A stretch of 32,238 nt of DNA, from NCBI GenBank assembly GCA_000934455.1, contig KN888580.1, positions 28,611 to 60,848 of the forward strand, written 5' to 3'. Positions within the stretch are counted from its first letter, which is position 1; every line of letters starts with the position of its first letter. A program made the position numbers and the translations under genes. The notes beneath the pieces were generated by a model that saw nothing but the letters and a program-made list of their open reading frames with translations, was not told the DNA's origin and made no database searches. The stretch is from Apostichopus parvimensis. Lineage: Eukaryota > Echinodermata > Holothuroidea > Aspidochirotida > Stichopodidae. This document shows positions 1 through 9,640 of the stretch, piece after piece.

Positions 1-345
1 TTCCTCATGAATCTCAAGCAGTACTTGTTCAGTTATTTATCGACAACGGTCTTCATTCATTATAAACGAATCTCTCCACCTGTAGACTTAGGCTACCATT
101 ATAATATTCAAGTCGAACTTTCGAGAAACGATGACCGAGCATTGGGAATAATTCCTAATCACTCTTACTAGCCAAGTCCGGTGTGTCTCGACACACTTTC
201 ATCATCTGCCATATGTCTATATTCGTAAAAGACATCACAACACATCCGGTCTTTTATCTGCCTTGTTAGATCTTTTTAATACCTGCAATCTCCCATTACA
301 TTTCCTTAACATCACATGGAATAAATTTGCTGTATTATTACTTAC

Positions 346-417
346 ATCTCTCAAGCTGTCAGCAGAGCCACGTAAGCCTACGGTTACTATAGGATAGCGG
401 TCTGCTATGGCGTCCAT
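346..417 (-). CDS. First coding exon of an unidentified minus-strand gene (partial)
   Basis: On the minus strand an ATG at 417, in good context (GAAATGG), opens 24 codons that begin MDAIADRYPIVTVGL and end ...SLRD. They run straight into a consensus 5' splice site (GAT|GTAAGTAAT, intron starting at 345), so the exon ends in phase 0. The same frame stays open through the presumed intron to a TGA at 235, so an unspliced 60-residue peptide is the alternative. I prefer splicing because the donor is near perfect and the translation turns low-complexity after it. A promoter-like X-box/CCAAT block lies 130-190 bases upstream. No acceptor in positions 1-340 gives a convincing second exon, so the rest should lie off the left edge. 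The protein is not recognised. Confidence 0.5.
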
Positions 418-548
418 TTCATTGTACTGTATATCTGATATATGGAATGTGCGTATTTATCCAGTACTAATCGGCCTGTACCCTCGGAACACGATCACTG
501 AATTTAATTACACCTCCGCTATGCATAACAGCGACTGCATGAGTAGCC

Positions 549-612
549 ACAACCAATAGGAGAGCATTGTCAATTCTGTGAGAAAACCTGGGTTGCTAAG
601 CAACCAATAGGA
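549..612 (-). promoter_or_regulatory. Promoter-like block: RFX X-box palindrome with two CCAAT boxes
   Basis: Positions 591-605 read GGTTGCTAAGCAACC, a palindrome with one central asymmetry that fits the RFX X-box (GTTGCYATGGCAAC-like). It overlaps a CCAAT box (604-608, within AACCAATAGGA). A second AACCAATAGG copy sits at 551-560 with CCAAT at 553-557, 51 bp away. RFX and NF-Y sites often occur together in promoters, and X-boxes are typical of ciliary genes. The block lies 130-190 bases upstream of the minus-strand ATG at 417, which is the position expected for a proximal promoter. Assignment to that gene is inference. Confidence 0.5.
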
Positions 613-659
613 AAGTTTGTTATCGGTGTATTGCAGTATCGTCAGTAGATGAGTCTATT

Positions 660-831
660 AGAAATAACGTGCAATGGAGCGTTAAACAATGAGCTAACTA
701 ACACTTGCATGTAACAAGTGGATATGAACAGATATAGTGTTGGCTATATGCTTGCCTATGTGTTTGGCTGTAAATTAACAATAACATCCGAACTGATGAC
801 TGTGCTAATCATTGATCAATGGTGCACAGGA
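660..831. other. Intergenic, nothing recognised
   Basis: AT-rich sequence between the X-box block and the G-rich tract. No open frame with splice support and no repeat was seen. Confidence 0.6.
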
Positions 832-888
832 GTGGGTGGGGGGGGGGGGTAGGGGGAGGGGCTCGGAATGGGAAGGGAGATAGTGATA
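832..888 (+). repeat. G-rich tract with a 12-G run, G-quadruplex candidate
   Basis: GGG, a 12-G run (838-849), GGGGG, GGGG, GGG and GGG occur within 57 bases on the plus strand, separated by short loops. This satisfies the usual four-G-tract pattern several times over. It lies about 220 bases upstream of the X-box block with respect to the minus-strand gene. Confidence 0.7.
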
Positions 889-1145
889 ACCTAATGCAAA
901 ATGTTTTCTTTGGTAAAATGTTCTATTACCTAAGCAAACGTGTATGCACGAATTGTTGACTAATGTTTATAAACACCGATCACGATCTTTTGACACCAAA
1001 GGCAATAAAATTGTCGGTAACGACACGGTATGCACACCTTAGAGGTTATTTTATTGTCCTTTTAAAAGGTGATGCTGTTAGTGCTTTGCCTTTAAAATGA
1101 GCATCTGGTATTGTTTGTGACAACGATGTTTACAATATTTCGCAT

Positions 1146-1440
1146 ACGGACGAACGGACGAACGGACGAACGGACGAACGGTCGAACGGACGAACGGACG
1201 GACGGACGGACGGACGAACGGGTGAACTTGGGCGAAAGGACGAACGGAAGAACGGACGAACGGGCGAAAGGGCGAAAGGACGAACGGGCGAACGGACGAA
1301 CGGACGAACGGACGAACGGACGAACGGACGAACGGACGGACGGACGGACGGACGGACGGACGGACGGACGGACGGACGGACGGACGGACGGACGGACGGA
1401 CGGACGGACGGACGGACGGACGAACGAACGGACGGACGAA
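1146..1440. repeat. CGGA/CGAA tetranucleotide array
   Basis: About 295 bases of tandem four-base units. The left half mixes CGAA and CGGA as an eight-base higher-order unit (GGACGAAC), with several GGGCGAA variants between 1215 and 1290. The right half (about 1336-1420) is almost pure (CGGA)n. Both strands are open across it (Arg/Thr/Asp/Gly repeats on plus, Arg/Pro/Ser/Val on minus). That follows from a repeat with no stop words and is not coding evidence. Confidence 0.95.
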
Positions 1441-1444
1441 TAAA

Positions 1445-2960
1445 TTAATGAATTAATGAACGAAGAAGCACAATTGTGGGAAACTTGCTCAATGATTCTT
1501 CGTGTGTCGTAGAAGTAGCAGCAAATAACACATATCTCCAAAAGAGTTACATTTTTTCTGACCTGTTTTTGGTTAGTTGTTCATCGGAAACATCTCGTCC
1601 GGTAAGTTGATGAAGGTGGTTGTCTATTCAAACTTGAAAGACGTAACACTCTATTCAAAGAGGATAATAATTTTCCAATGCAGATTGCTTAATACGCGTC
1701 ATGATGACGTAACAAATTATATAGTGCAGTTCTGCATGGTAAAAGACAATTATCAACAAAACAAAGACAATAAGCTGAGAGATTTGAATCGAAATGAAAC
1801 ATTTTGAATCTTCTACAGGCTAGTCTGTCTAAATAAAGTTGATAGTCTAGACATGAACGCAATATCCAACCTTTCGTAGAACCTCTATCACGCGTGATAC
1901 AGTTAAATTAATGTTGTCATGGGAGCTAGGATTTGTTTCGTATTCTGTCAACTATACAAACTGATGACTTACTTATGACTGTCCTGTCACGAAAACCATA
2001 CCATATACCAAAAACATTGTAAAGATTCCTGTATCAAGAGCAAGCAAAATGTGTTTTGAATTCAGTAAATGATCTACAAAAATCATTATGAGATTAGTTA
2101 ACACATTGACCAAGTATAGAGGCCCCCTATTCTTCCATGTGATAACAGTATCAGAAACTAGAGCACCAACGCTGCAAACTCATATAGGAATCAATTGAAT
2201 CTATTTGTCACGTAAACATGCAACAGAGTTTGTAAGAGTAAGAAACAATTGGATGTGTTAAAATGTATTTTTTCCCATATATATGCCATAAGTTATGCAT
2301 GCAACTTCTTTTCTATTACGCCTTCCATCTATACTATATACCGTACTAAAAAAAGAAGAATTGCTAACAGAAACAAATCGATACACTGTAGGCCCCTACT
2401 CATGTTCGGGCATATTACTTAGCAAAAGTTCGAGAGAGGGGGAGTATCTTTTGTAAATATCAAAAGCGCATTCTATTGACCACAAATTACCTCGAAAATA
2501 ACCGAGACATTTTGTCATTAATGTCCATATATAATCTGCACACTTTCACCAACATTCCCTTCCAAAATGCTAAAGATGAGATATGGGAGTATTTAATACT
2601 CAAGAATTAAAACAGAAATCCGGTCTTCCAACGCCAATGACTCACTGTCCATTAATCTTGCCTGTCAGTCGATGAAAGTGGTAGCATGGGTTTCGTTATA
2701 TTTGAGTCTAGCGCCCCCAATTCTTATCCTGTCAACTCCTTGGTACTGTCTTAATTTGAATTGGATATTTACTTCCACATTCGTAATAGAAATAATAAAG
2801 AATAAGTTAATAAATGCATAGAATGAAGCCAGCATTGCAAAATTTATGATTGAATAATTTCCAAAAGTGGAAGAAACTTGACTAAAGCGATGCGGTCAAA
2901 CCACTAAGCAAAAAGCAAATATAGAAAGATACAGAAACTGTAGTTAAAAATTATTTTAAA
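1445..2960. other. Intergenic, no gene supported
   Basis: AT-rich sequence. A 76-codon frame at 1577-1807 has no splice or promoter context, and its composition matches chance translation of AT-rich DNA. No repeat structure was seen. Confidence 0.5.
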
Positions 2961-3054
2961 CTTGATTTCAAATCGACCCTTCCAGGTGTTTCTTGTTGAT
3001 TTTGTTGACGGCTTGCATGTAGGCGGCGCTTATTTGGAAATTATTCACCTCTCC

Positions 3055-3175
3055 AACAATAATGATGACGATGACGATAACGATTACAATAACAATAACG
3101 ATAGCGGTAGCGATAACGATAACGATAACAACACAATAACGATGGCGATGGCGATGACGATAACAATAATAATAA
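3055..3175. repeat. Imperfect trinucleotide/hexanucleotide array (GAT/AAC/AAT)
   Basis: Runs of GATGAC, GATAAC, AATAAC, GGCGAT and AATAAT units make up a compound, degenerate microsatellite. It gives Asn/Asp repeats on the plus strand and Val/Ile repeats on the minus strand. Open frames across it are explained by the repeat. Confidence 0.9.
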
Positions 3176-3332
3176 GCAGTTATTTTTACGAAAAATGTGG
3201 GAGAAATCCGCAAGGACTTATGGATTACAATTTACACGTCGGGTGGCTTCCAATTCAACATTTTAACTCAATTTTGAAAACTTTTTAATGTAGAAAGTCA
3301 TTTCAGATGGGAAAACTGTAGATTCGTATTGG

Positions 3333-3425
3333 ATGAAAAACCTACCATACTATGACCCGGCTGGGAATCGAACCCGGAACCTTCGTTGCTTCAAATGCCA
3401 CCACCTTCATCCCCTCGGCCACAGC
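3333..3425 (-). mobile_element. tRNA-derived SINE head, minus strand
   Basis: The minus strand carries the two internal RNA polymerase III promoter boxes of a tRNA-like sequence. A box A-like TGGCCGAGGGG lies at 3411-3421 and box B GGTTCGATTCC at 3364-3374, followed by CCAGCCGGGTCA. Spacing and sequence resemble Leu/Ser-type tRNA heads of invertebrate SINEs. The non-tRNA body probably continues towards 3290 on the minus strand (ATAGTATGGTAGG onward). It is not an intact tRNA gene, because no complete cloverleaf is evident. Confidence 0.7.
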
Positions 3426-3526
3426 ATCATGTTTGGGCCAGATACACGCAAAGATGATGGTTTGTCTGGTTCAGTTAATGACGAAGAAGAGAGAATGTTT
3501 CGCGACAGAAAATGGCAAGTTTGTAT

Positions 3527-3572
3527 AGCCTAAGTTAGCCTAGGCCTAAGTTAGGCGCGATAGGCTAGATCG
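3527..3572. repeat. Short CCTAAGTTAG-type repeat cluster
   Basis: TAGCCTAAGTTAGCC is followed by TAGGCCTAAGTTAGGC and a further TAGGCTAG, giving two copies of CCTAAGTTAG with AGGCCT palindromes between them. Confidence 0.6.
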
Positions 3573-3575
3573 ATT

Positions 3576-4228
3576 TAGCAAAGAAACGCAAATTTCTCCA
3601 CTGGATGGCCTGCAGGTGCTCAATTTTCAGCCGTAATTTGTGGAGGATCCTCGGCCCTATAGTATAACCCTATAGTATCGTGAATACAGAGCTGAAACAC
3701 GTCCAGCAAACTGTTTTTCACATACATATTCGTAGAACACGACACGTGTTTGCTACTCTAAACAAAAGTTAGCATATTAGGTACATTACTTTCTGGTAAA
3801 AAATCTAGTAGCGCCAGGACCGGAGGCAGAACAGCTTATAAATACATTAGAAAAGTAAGATTTGAGTTCTCATATTTGAAAACGAATATTCTGCAACGAA
3901 TCACTGTGGCTTGACCTTGAATGGTCTGCGATGTAAGTAATGTATTTGGTTTAAAGTAATCGATTCACTGAGAATTTGCATTTTCTTTTATTATTATTAT
4001 ATTTAATATATTAGTTCAACTCTTTATGAAAAGGAATTAAAGATATTTTCCATGACATTATCATAAATGGAAGAGGATAAAGGTTAAATGTAAAAAAAGC
4101 ATAACCGAAGCTTTAAGCCTACCTAAATCTCATTCAGCCGGTGGAGAATAATTAAACACAGTCAGGGGATTTCCATCCTCTAGAGGCAAAAGAATGAGCA
4201 AAGTTGGCTTTTACATTATGCAGAATTA
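3576..4228. other. Intergenic, nothing recognised
   Basis: AT-rich sequence with a doubled CCCTATAGTAT word at about 3655-3678. No coding signal was seen. Confidence 0.5.
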
Positions 4229-4231
4229 TGC

Positions 4232-4560
4232 AGAATAATAGTAAAAAGGATGAAGCCATATACAAGATTACTGAAATGATATAATGATGTGAAGTGTGGG
4301 TGTAAATACATTATGCAGTCGATATGTACTTATATACGATTTACTCATCGTTAGGTAGTCTGGTAAAACAGAATAATAGGATGAAGCCATATGCAAGATT
4401 ACTGCAATTATTAATGACGTGAAGTGTTGGTGTAAATACATTATACAGTCGATATATACTTATATACGATTGACACATCGTTAGTTAGGCTGGCGAAACA
4501 GAATAATAGTGAGCATGATTAGTGAAATTATTAATGATGTGAAGTGTGGGTGTAAATAAA
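4232..4560. repeat. Tandem repeat of about 130-137 bp, 2.4 copies
   Basis: Copies start with CAGAATAATAG at 4232, 4369 and 4499. Each has the downstream words GATGAAGCCATAT, GTGAAGTGTGGGTGTAAATA, CAGTCGATAT and TATACGATT in the same order. The third copy stops after GTGTAAATAAAAC. Copies differ by substitutions and small deletions (period 137, then 130), so the array is old. Confidence 0.85.
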
Positions 4561-4599
4561 ACAAAATAACTATGGAAATATTGATCATTAATTATTGAT

Positions 4600-5610
4600 C
4601 ATTGATTTCTCTGGTGGTATTCGTCATATTTTGGAGCATTTCAATTAAAACTTTAAAAACCAATGGCTTGTTTTCATCAATTTTATCTCTTTGCTAAGAT
4701 TCACACCAATCCACTTTATATGATACGAACGTTAATTTATAACTGTTCAGGCAAAACATTTAATATGAAGGCTTAATATTTAGTCTATTAATCACTATAC
4801 GACACTATCTGTGGATTTTATCAAACGCATAGAAAGAGAAACCAATCGTTTATACCTTTTTTTGAGCATATCCAAACCTTTGTTCAAACGTTTTAGAGTT
4901 TCATTTTCATTCACCTATATAAGAAAGGAATTTAATGTATTCATTCTTGCTTTTATTTCGGCATACTGTATTTGAGTTCCGTTTGCTTGAAAAATATTGG
5001 CCTTTGCCGAAAGTAGCATTGAGACAAAGAATATTTCATAGACGCACACACACACAAATAAGAAAAAGTGTTTCGTTTTTCTTCAAAATTTGAAAAGAAC
5101 TTCAACTATAAATGTGGACGCTTCAGGTTACGTATACCTACAACTCTATATATAGTTGGAACCACACCCAGAGCAAGGTTAAAGAATAGATTGAAACACG
5201 GCCTGTGTAGGATATGTCTACAATTACAAAACATTTTGATAATATAAATATTAAGTATAAATAAAGAAAATAAAACTTTAAATATCATTATCTTGATTTC
5301 ACAAACCCTAATGTTACGCTGTAAACGGTTATTTTATATAATATAATATTTCAAAAGGTTAGTTATTGACCTCATCATATTTGCACATGTCACTCATGTG
5401 GGAGAAACAAACATGTTACATTTCACTGGTAAGAATGCTCATTATGGGTTATTTTTGCGTTCCTTGTAGACATCGAGACAACGAGGCGTTTAATACGACG
5501 TGTCCTCGTTGGAGAGTTCCGTACCTTAGTTTCATTTTTCTGGCACACAAGTTTATGTTAGACCGAAAGACAGACTTATCTTTGATTTTCTGTGAAAAGA
5601 CATCGAATCT
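4600..5610. other. Intergenic, no gene supported
   Basis: AT-rich sequence starting just after a doubled TTGATCATTAAT word (4580-4605). Short frames at 5106-5288 and 5366-5629 lack splice or promoter support. Confidence 0.5.
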
Positions 5611-5656
5611 ATATTTTACGAAGATCTAGATAGGACATGGCTTAAAAAAAATTATT

Positions 5657-5905
5657 ACGTACCTACGTAATAATACCACGTACGTACGTAATAATTACCA
5701 CGTACGTACGTGATAATACTACGTACGTACGTAATAATATAACGTACGCACGTGATATGTTTTACGTACGTACGTGATAATTACTTCGTACGTACGTATA
5801 GTGTTTTTACGTACGTACGTAATAATTATGACGTACTTATGTAGTGATTATCACGTATGTATTAAATAATTATAACGAACGTAGGCCTACGTATACGTAC
5901 GTGTT
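5657..5905. repeat. Left subterminal array of ACGTACGTACGT boxes
   Basis: About ten boxes start at 5657, 5678, 5700, 5721, 5742, 5764, 5786, 5809, 5831 and 5852. They are separated by AT-rich linkers of the AATAATTAC type. Starts are 21-23 bp apart, close to two helical turns. The intact box is a perfect 12-base palindrome; the outermost and innermost copies are degenerate (ACGTACCTACGT, ACGTACTTATGT, ACGTATGTA). Further ACGTA words occur to 5905 (GTAGGCCTACGTATACGTACGTG). Confidence 0.9.
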
Positions 5906-6351
5906 TTTATTAAGTGATATAGCCTATGTTAACACTTGTCAAACGTAAGCGAGCCTATACGTTATATATTGCATTTCAAAGATGGAGAGGGATGAACTTG
6001 TTCGTATATGTACTTTAACTTAGGGTTTAGCCAGATGGAAATCCTTTATTACTTGACAGCAAAGCATCGGATAATAGTTAGCGAAAGACATCTCAGCCGC
6101 AATTTGAGGAACCTTTTCTTGTATCGCAGGAAATATTCAGACATTGTGGATGTGGCCATTTTTATATTGTGGCAAGCCTAAACACAGACATACTTGTGGT
6201 GTTAGTCGAACGAACGTACCCTGTCTGTCTCCGGCATTTTTCAGTTGACTTCTGTGGTGTACGTATCTTGCATGTAGACAAATATGTTACAGTATGTACG
6301 TACCGCGTACCGCCACTTCTTACTATCTTCGATATAGAACGTAAAATTATC

Positions 6352-6404
6352 ACGTACGTACGTAAATATTACGTACGTACGTAATAATTATTACGTACTT
6401 ACGT
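6352..6404. repeat. Right subterminal array of ACGTACGTACGT boxes
   Basis: Three boxes start at 6352, 6371 and 6393. The last one, ACGTACTTACGT, mirrors the degenerate outermost box of the left array. Degenerate GTACGTACC words occur just inside at about 6295-6310. Confidence 0.85.
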
Positions 6405-6450
6405 AATAAAATTTTTTTTTACCATGTCCTCTCTAGATCTTCGTAATATT

Positions 6451-7100
6451 ACACGTAGAACAAGGATTTAAATTCAAGTTACCATGCAGTAGAAGTAAAC
6501 GTTATTTCACCTTTTCCCATGTACCCTAATCTTAAAGAGTTGAAATTAACATCTGACTGCTGTTGAGTGCCCTCGTGCGTGTTACAGGTGAATTGTCATT
6601 ATGCAAAGAATGCAAAAGAGAAAATAAAAACATTTCTCATAAATATTCATGAATTGGCAATTATCCTGCAAATGGAAACAATCCCCACCCCCTGAAAAAG
6701 GAGAGAAAACTCAATCTGAGCGTCCAGGATGCAGATTCTAACACAAATTTTATGTCAAATTGTATCGTCGAGTAATCAAATGCATAATTTAAACTTGAAA
6801 TGTTTGTCGCCAATACCAGGTTGCACGATTGCTTCAGGACAGGAACACATCAGGTGAAATGATTTATTTACGGAAACGATGAATTATTATTTTAAGGTGG
6901 GAATAGATGCCTTGAAATCCTCCCCCTCCTAGGTGTTTGCCACTACATTTAAAGCTATGAAAAATTCAAGAAGATGATATCCGGAAGGTTTATTTTCGAA
7001 AACATTCAAGAATTTGAATTTTTAAACGTAAAGGAGACAGCCACTTAGCGGTATGAACTTGGAAAGCTTTTATTTCAAATATCTTCAAATTTCTCTTGTC
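6451..7100. other. Intergenic, nothing recognised
   Basis: AT-rich sequence with no repeat or coding signal. A short CCCCACCCCCTG stretch occurs near 6683. Confidence 0.5.
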
Positions 7101-7559
7101 AAGTCAAGTGGCAGGATGTCCTTCTGTCTAACTTGAAGAGTATTGATATATGCATTTCTCAATTACAGAAGTACATATCCGAAATGTCAACCAGGATTGA
7201 TATCAAATATCTTTTAACACTTGAAAAAGACATCAACCAAAACGTAACGGTAACACATGGTAGGCATTATATAGAAAACATCCAATATCAGATACCTGCA
7301 GAAACACTTCAATCAAAATTTTCGATATTTGGATCATGATTTTCAAAACTATCTTTACTTGAAGTAGTTTTTGATGTAAAGTACTAATAACATTTCCTTA
7401 AAGGATAATGGTACTCTTAGATCTATGTCTTTCTTCATTAGTCTGTTTAGGATGACGTCACATATACATAATCAAATGCACTCTCATTCCCTTCTTCCAA
7501 ACAGGGAGTGCACATGTAAAATTAAGTGCAGCGAAGTATATCCAGCAACTTTTCATTAT

Positions 7560-7835
7560 GCTAACACCTCACGAGTTGTTAATGGTAAAATTGCCTTACT
7601 CAATGATGATACCCTGCTTTATACCTTCGAAATGTTCAGCTAGGTGTTAAATATCATGATAACTTTGATACGATTGGTGGATTTCGATGGTGTCATTGTT
7701 TATAGTATTGAGAAATACCATGCGTGAAATGCATGATGAAACCGTGTTCCTTTCAGTTGAACGTCATGTCAACAATGATACACCAGCTCACAAAATTAGG
7801 ATGGACGTTGTTGAAAGGCGATCTAAGAAGTAATG
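7560..7835 (+). pseudogene. Possible decayed coding fragment with frameshifts
   Basis: Three consecutive plus-strand segments read like protein in different frames. About 7570-7640 contains VVNGKIALLNDD. About 7673-7727 contains LVDFDGVIVYSIEKY. About 7721-7834 contains VERHVNNDTPAHKIRMDVVE and is open for about 37 codons to a TAA. Charge and residue balance are unlike the Phe/Ile/Asn/Lys-rich chance frames nearby. A frame at 7133-7339 could belong to the same relic. No family is recognised, and chance cannot be excluded. Confidence 0.2.
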
Positions 7836-7839
7836 GTAT

Positions 7840-8202
7840 TGATAAAAACAAACATCCCTTTGGAAAAGTTTTCACTTGCCTAGTTCTCTAAGTTAGAACA
7901 TTAATTTCAAAATCTTCGTTGTTGTTATCCCTTAGCTCATTTGGGAACGGGGTCTTAGTATTTCAATATCATTCAATAAAGATGGACTTAATGTCATAAG
8001 TTTTGCATTATTATTACTTGTCATCGTTACTAATAACAAATTTAAAGGTTTTAACCAAAAACAAAAATATAAAAGGAAACAACACTTTAAAAATAGAAAC
8101 TGAATGGAACGCAGAAATGAATGTCCAAAAATAAGATAAGAAAAACATTTTTTTTTCATATAAAATATTTCCTGCATGTGAACTATGTATCAAGGTCATA
8201 TA
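7840..8202. other. Intergenic, nothing recognised
   Basis: AT-rich; minus-strand frames here are Phe/Leu-rich chance translations. The stretch ends at a poly(C) run. Confidence 0.5.
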
Positions 8203-8222
8203 CCCCCCCCCCCCCCCCCCCC
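8203..8222. repeat. Poly(C) run, 20 C
   Basis: Twenty consecutive C on the plus strand followed directly by A8, a homopolymer pair within AT-rich DNA. Confidence 0.9.
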
Positions 8223-8230
8223 AAAAAAAA

Positions 8231-8700
8231 TCTCTCACAGGAAGCCAAACTGGAAGGTTTTAAGAAATTAATTTTTACTCTCAATCCTCGCGTCTATTAG
8301 AAAGTGTGAAGAGTTACCCTGTGTGGTTTGAAAAACGAATATATCTTTACATCCGCCAAAAAAAGGTCTTGTTTTTGATATCTCGCAAAAAAACAAATAA
8401 GATACCAACTAAAATAGAAACCTTATTATAGCTATATCATGACGGGTAAATGCATGTTACAAGTAACATTTGAATAATGATATAATGGCCGATAAAGCCG
8501 GTCCAGTACATACTTTATGACGCAATATCTTCCGCTCAGTAGGCGCAAACTAATCAACTGTGCGTATATCAGTTGGGGCAATCTATAGTGTGTTGTAAAA
8601 ATAAACTGGCAATTTATGCAGTCTGGTAATTAGGCTATTAAAGGTCCTTTTGATCTGTACTATTGGGTATTCTTTGTGTGACCGCCAAAATACTAGAAGG
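8231..8700. other. Intergenic, nothing recognised
   Basis: AT-rich sequence between the poly(C) run and the second SINE, with A-rich words around 8356-8400. No coding signal. Confidence 0.5.
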
Positions 8701-8705
8701 ATTAC

Positions 8706-8940
8706 AATATATGTATGTATGTATTTTAGGTCCTCCTGCAAGCAGGAACTCGCGAAGAAGCCTCATTGGCTTATCAAAGCCGCAAGCTGACCGAAGTCAG
8801 TCTCTTACATTCATATTTAACGTCCATGATTATGAATTGTCAATTGTTCTGTAACTGGACGACATACATTAATCTTGGAGTGACTCGAACCGAGGACCTT
8901 ATGATTGGAAGGCACCGGCGTTAACTACTGATCTAATAAT
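8706..8940 (-). mobile_element. tRNA-derived SINE, near full length, minus strand
   Basis: On the minus strand the head reads CAGTAGTTAACGCCGG, then a box B-like GGTTCGAGTCACTCC (complement at 8878-8892). A non-tRNA body follows with a hairpin-forming tail: CTGACTTCGGTCAG, GGCTTTGATAAGCC and TCCTGCTTGCAGGA. It ends in a TACATACATACAT-type 3' repeat (complement near 8710-8730). The order tRNA-like head, conserved body and simple-repeat tail is that of a SINE. It differs from the SINE at 3333-3425, so two families are present. Confidence 0.7.
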
Positions 8941-8942
8941 CC

Positions 8943-8990
8943 ACATATATATATATATATTTATTTACTATACACATATATATATATATC
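8943..8990. repeat. Two (AT)n microsatellites
   Basis: Alternating AT stretches near 8944-8960 and 8975-8989, abutting the 5' end of the SINE. Confidence 0.85.
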
Positions 8991-9154
8991 AAATAAAAAA
9001 ATTGGTTTGGCAGGTACCATTTTGTTTTTGTTTTTACTAATTCATTGAATCCAGCTACAATATTCAGCAAATAAAGAAAAATAGGAGCATGAACGTGCAA
9101 CTCCTTCTTGAGATCGAGAATCATCGTTGAGGCTCGCTTGGAAGTAACTTATTT

Positions 9155-9230
9155 AGTTTAGTTAGTTTAGTTTATTTATTTCAACATACAAAAACATAAA
9201 ACAAACAAAAAACTAAACTAAACTAACTAT
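9155..9230. repeat. Inverted repeat built from TTTAGTT / AACTAAA words
   Basis: AGTTTAGTTAGTTTAGTTT on the left arm is complementary to AAACTAAACTAAACTAACT on the right, separated by about 37 A/T-rich bases. The arms could form a hairpin of about 18 bp. Confidence 0.75.
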
Positions 9231-9640
9231 TAACTACTGAATTCAGCTCTATGTTGTTGACATAGTTTTGCCTATTTGGTGCAGTTAAAAATGAATAAAA
9301 TTAATACAATGAAGCTATGCGCATATATGGCTCAAGACGAACCTTCCTAAATAATAAATAAAATGACAAACATTTTTTACTCATCGGTATCACAAGATCC
9401 ACTTTAATTAACTTGGGAGTAAATTAACAACCAGCAGAGAGAATTATTTCTTTTTTCTTTGTATGTGAATTTCACGAACGCCCTCTATTAACATCAAATG
9501 AAGAAGACTACCTCATTTCAGAACTGACTCTAGTATGCACAGTTTCACCACACTTCAATCCCAAAATGATTTTAAAAAATTGTAAATGGGAGTATACTAA
9601 ACTAACTATTAACTGCTGAATTCATATATGTTGTTGACAT
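9218..9640. repeat. Direct repeat pair of about 45 bp, 379 bp apart
   Basis: CTAAACTAACTATTAACT, GCTGAATTCA or ACTGAATTCA, then TATGTTGTTGACAT occurs at 9218-9263 and again at 9597-9640 with few differences. The first copy includes the right arm of the inverted repeat. This may be a partial duplication or the ends of an unrecognised element. Confidence 0.75.

Larger units (their letters stand above)
5616..6446. mobile_element. Non-autonomous DNA transposon (MITE-like), 831 bp
   Basis: The ends are inverted copies. From 5616 the sequence reads TTACGAAGATCTAGA then TAGGACATGG; read backwards from 6446 it is TTACGAAGATCTAGA then GAGGACATGG, giving 24 of 25 matches. The similarity continues inward through an A-rich run and ATTACGTA...ACGTAATAAT. 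The element is flanked by TATT on both sides (5612-5615 and 6447-6450), a likely 4-bp target site duplication. Just inside each end lie arrays of ACGTACGTACGT boxes. The central ~430 bases carry no recognisable transposase, and frames at 6162-6384 look like chance. The superfamily is not assigned; a 4-bp duplication narrows but does not settle it. Confidence 0.85.

Noticed and set aside
1092..1541. Long overlapping open frames on both strands (110 and 149 codons) encoding RTDG and SVRP repeats
   Set aside because: They are produced by the CGGA/CGAA tetranucleotide array, which contains no stop words in these frames.
3340..3425. Intact tRNA gene
   Set aside because: Box A and box B are present, but no complete acceptor stem or cloverleaf is evident and flanking repeat sequence follows; it is best read as a SINE.
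5655..5905. CRISPR-like appearance of regularly spaced short repeats
   Set aside because: The repeats are 12 bases with near-identical AT-rich linkers, lie in a eukaryotic context and form the subterminal part of a transposon.
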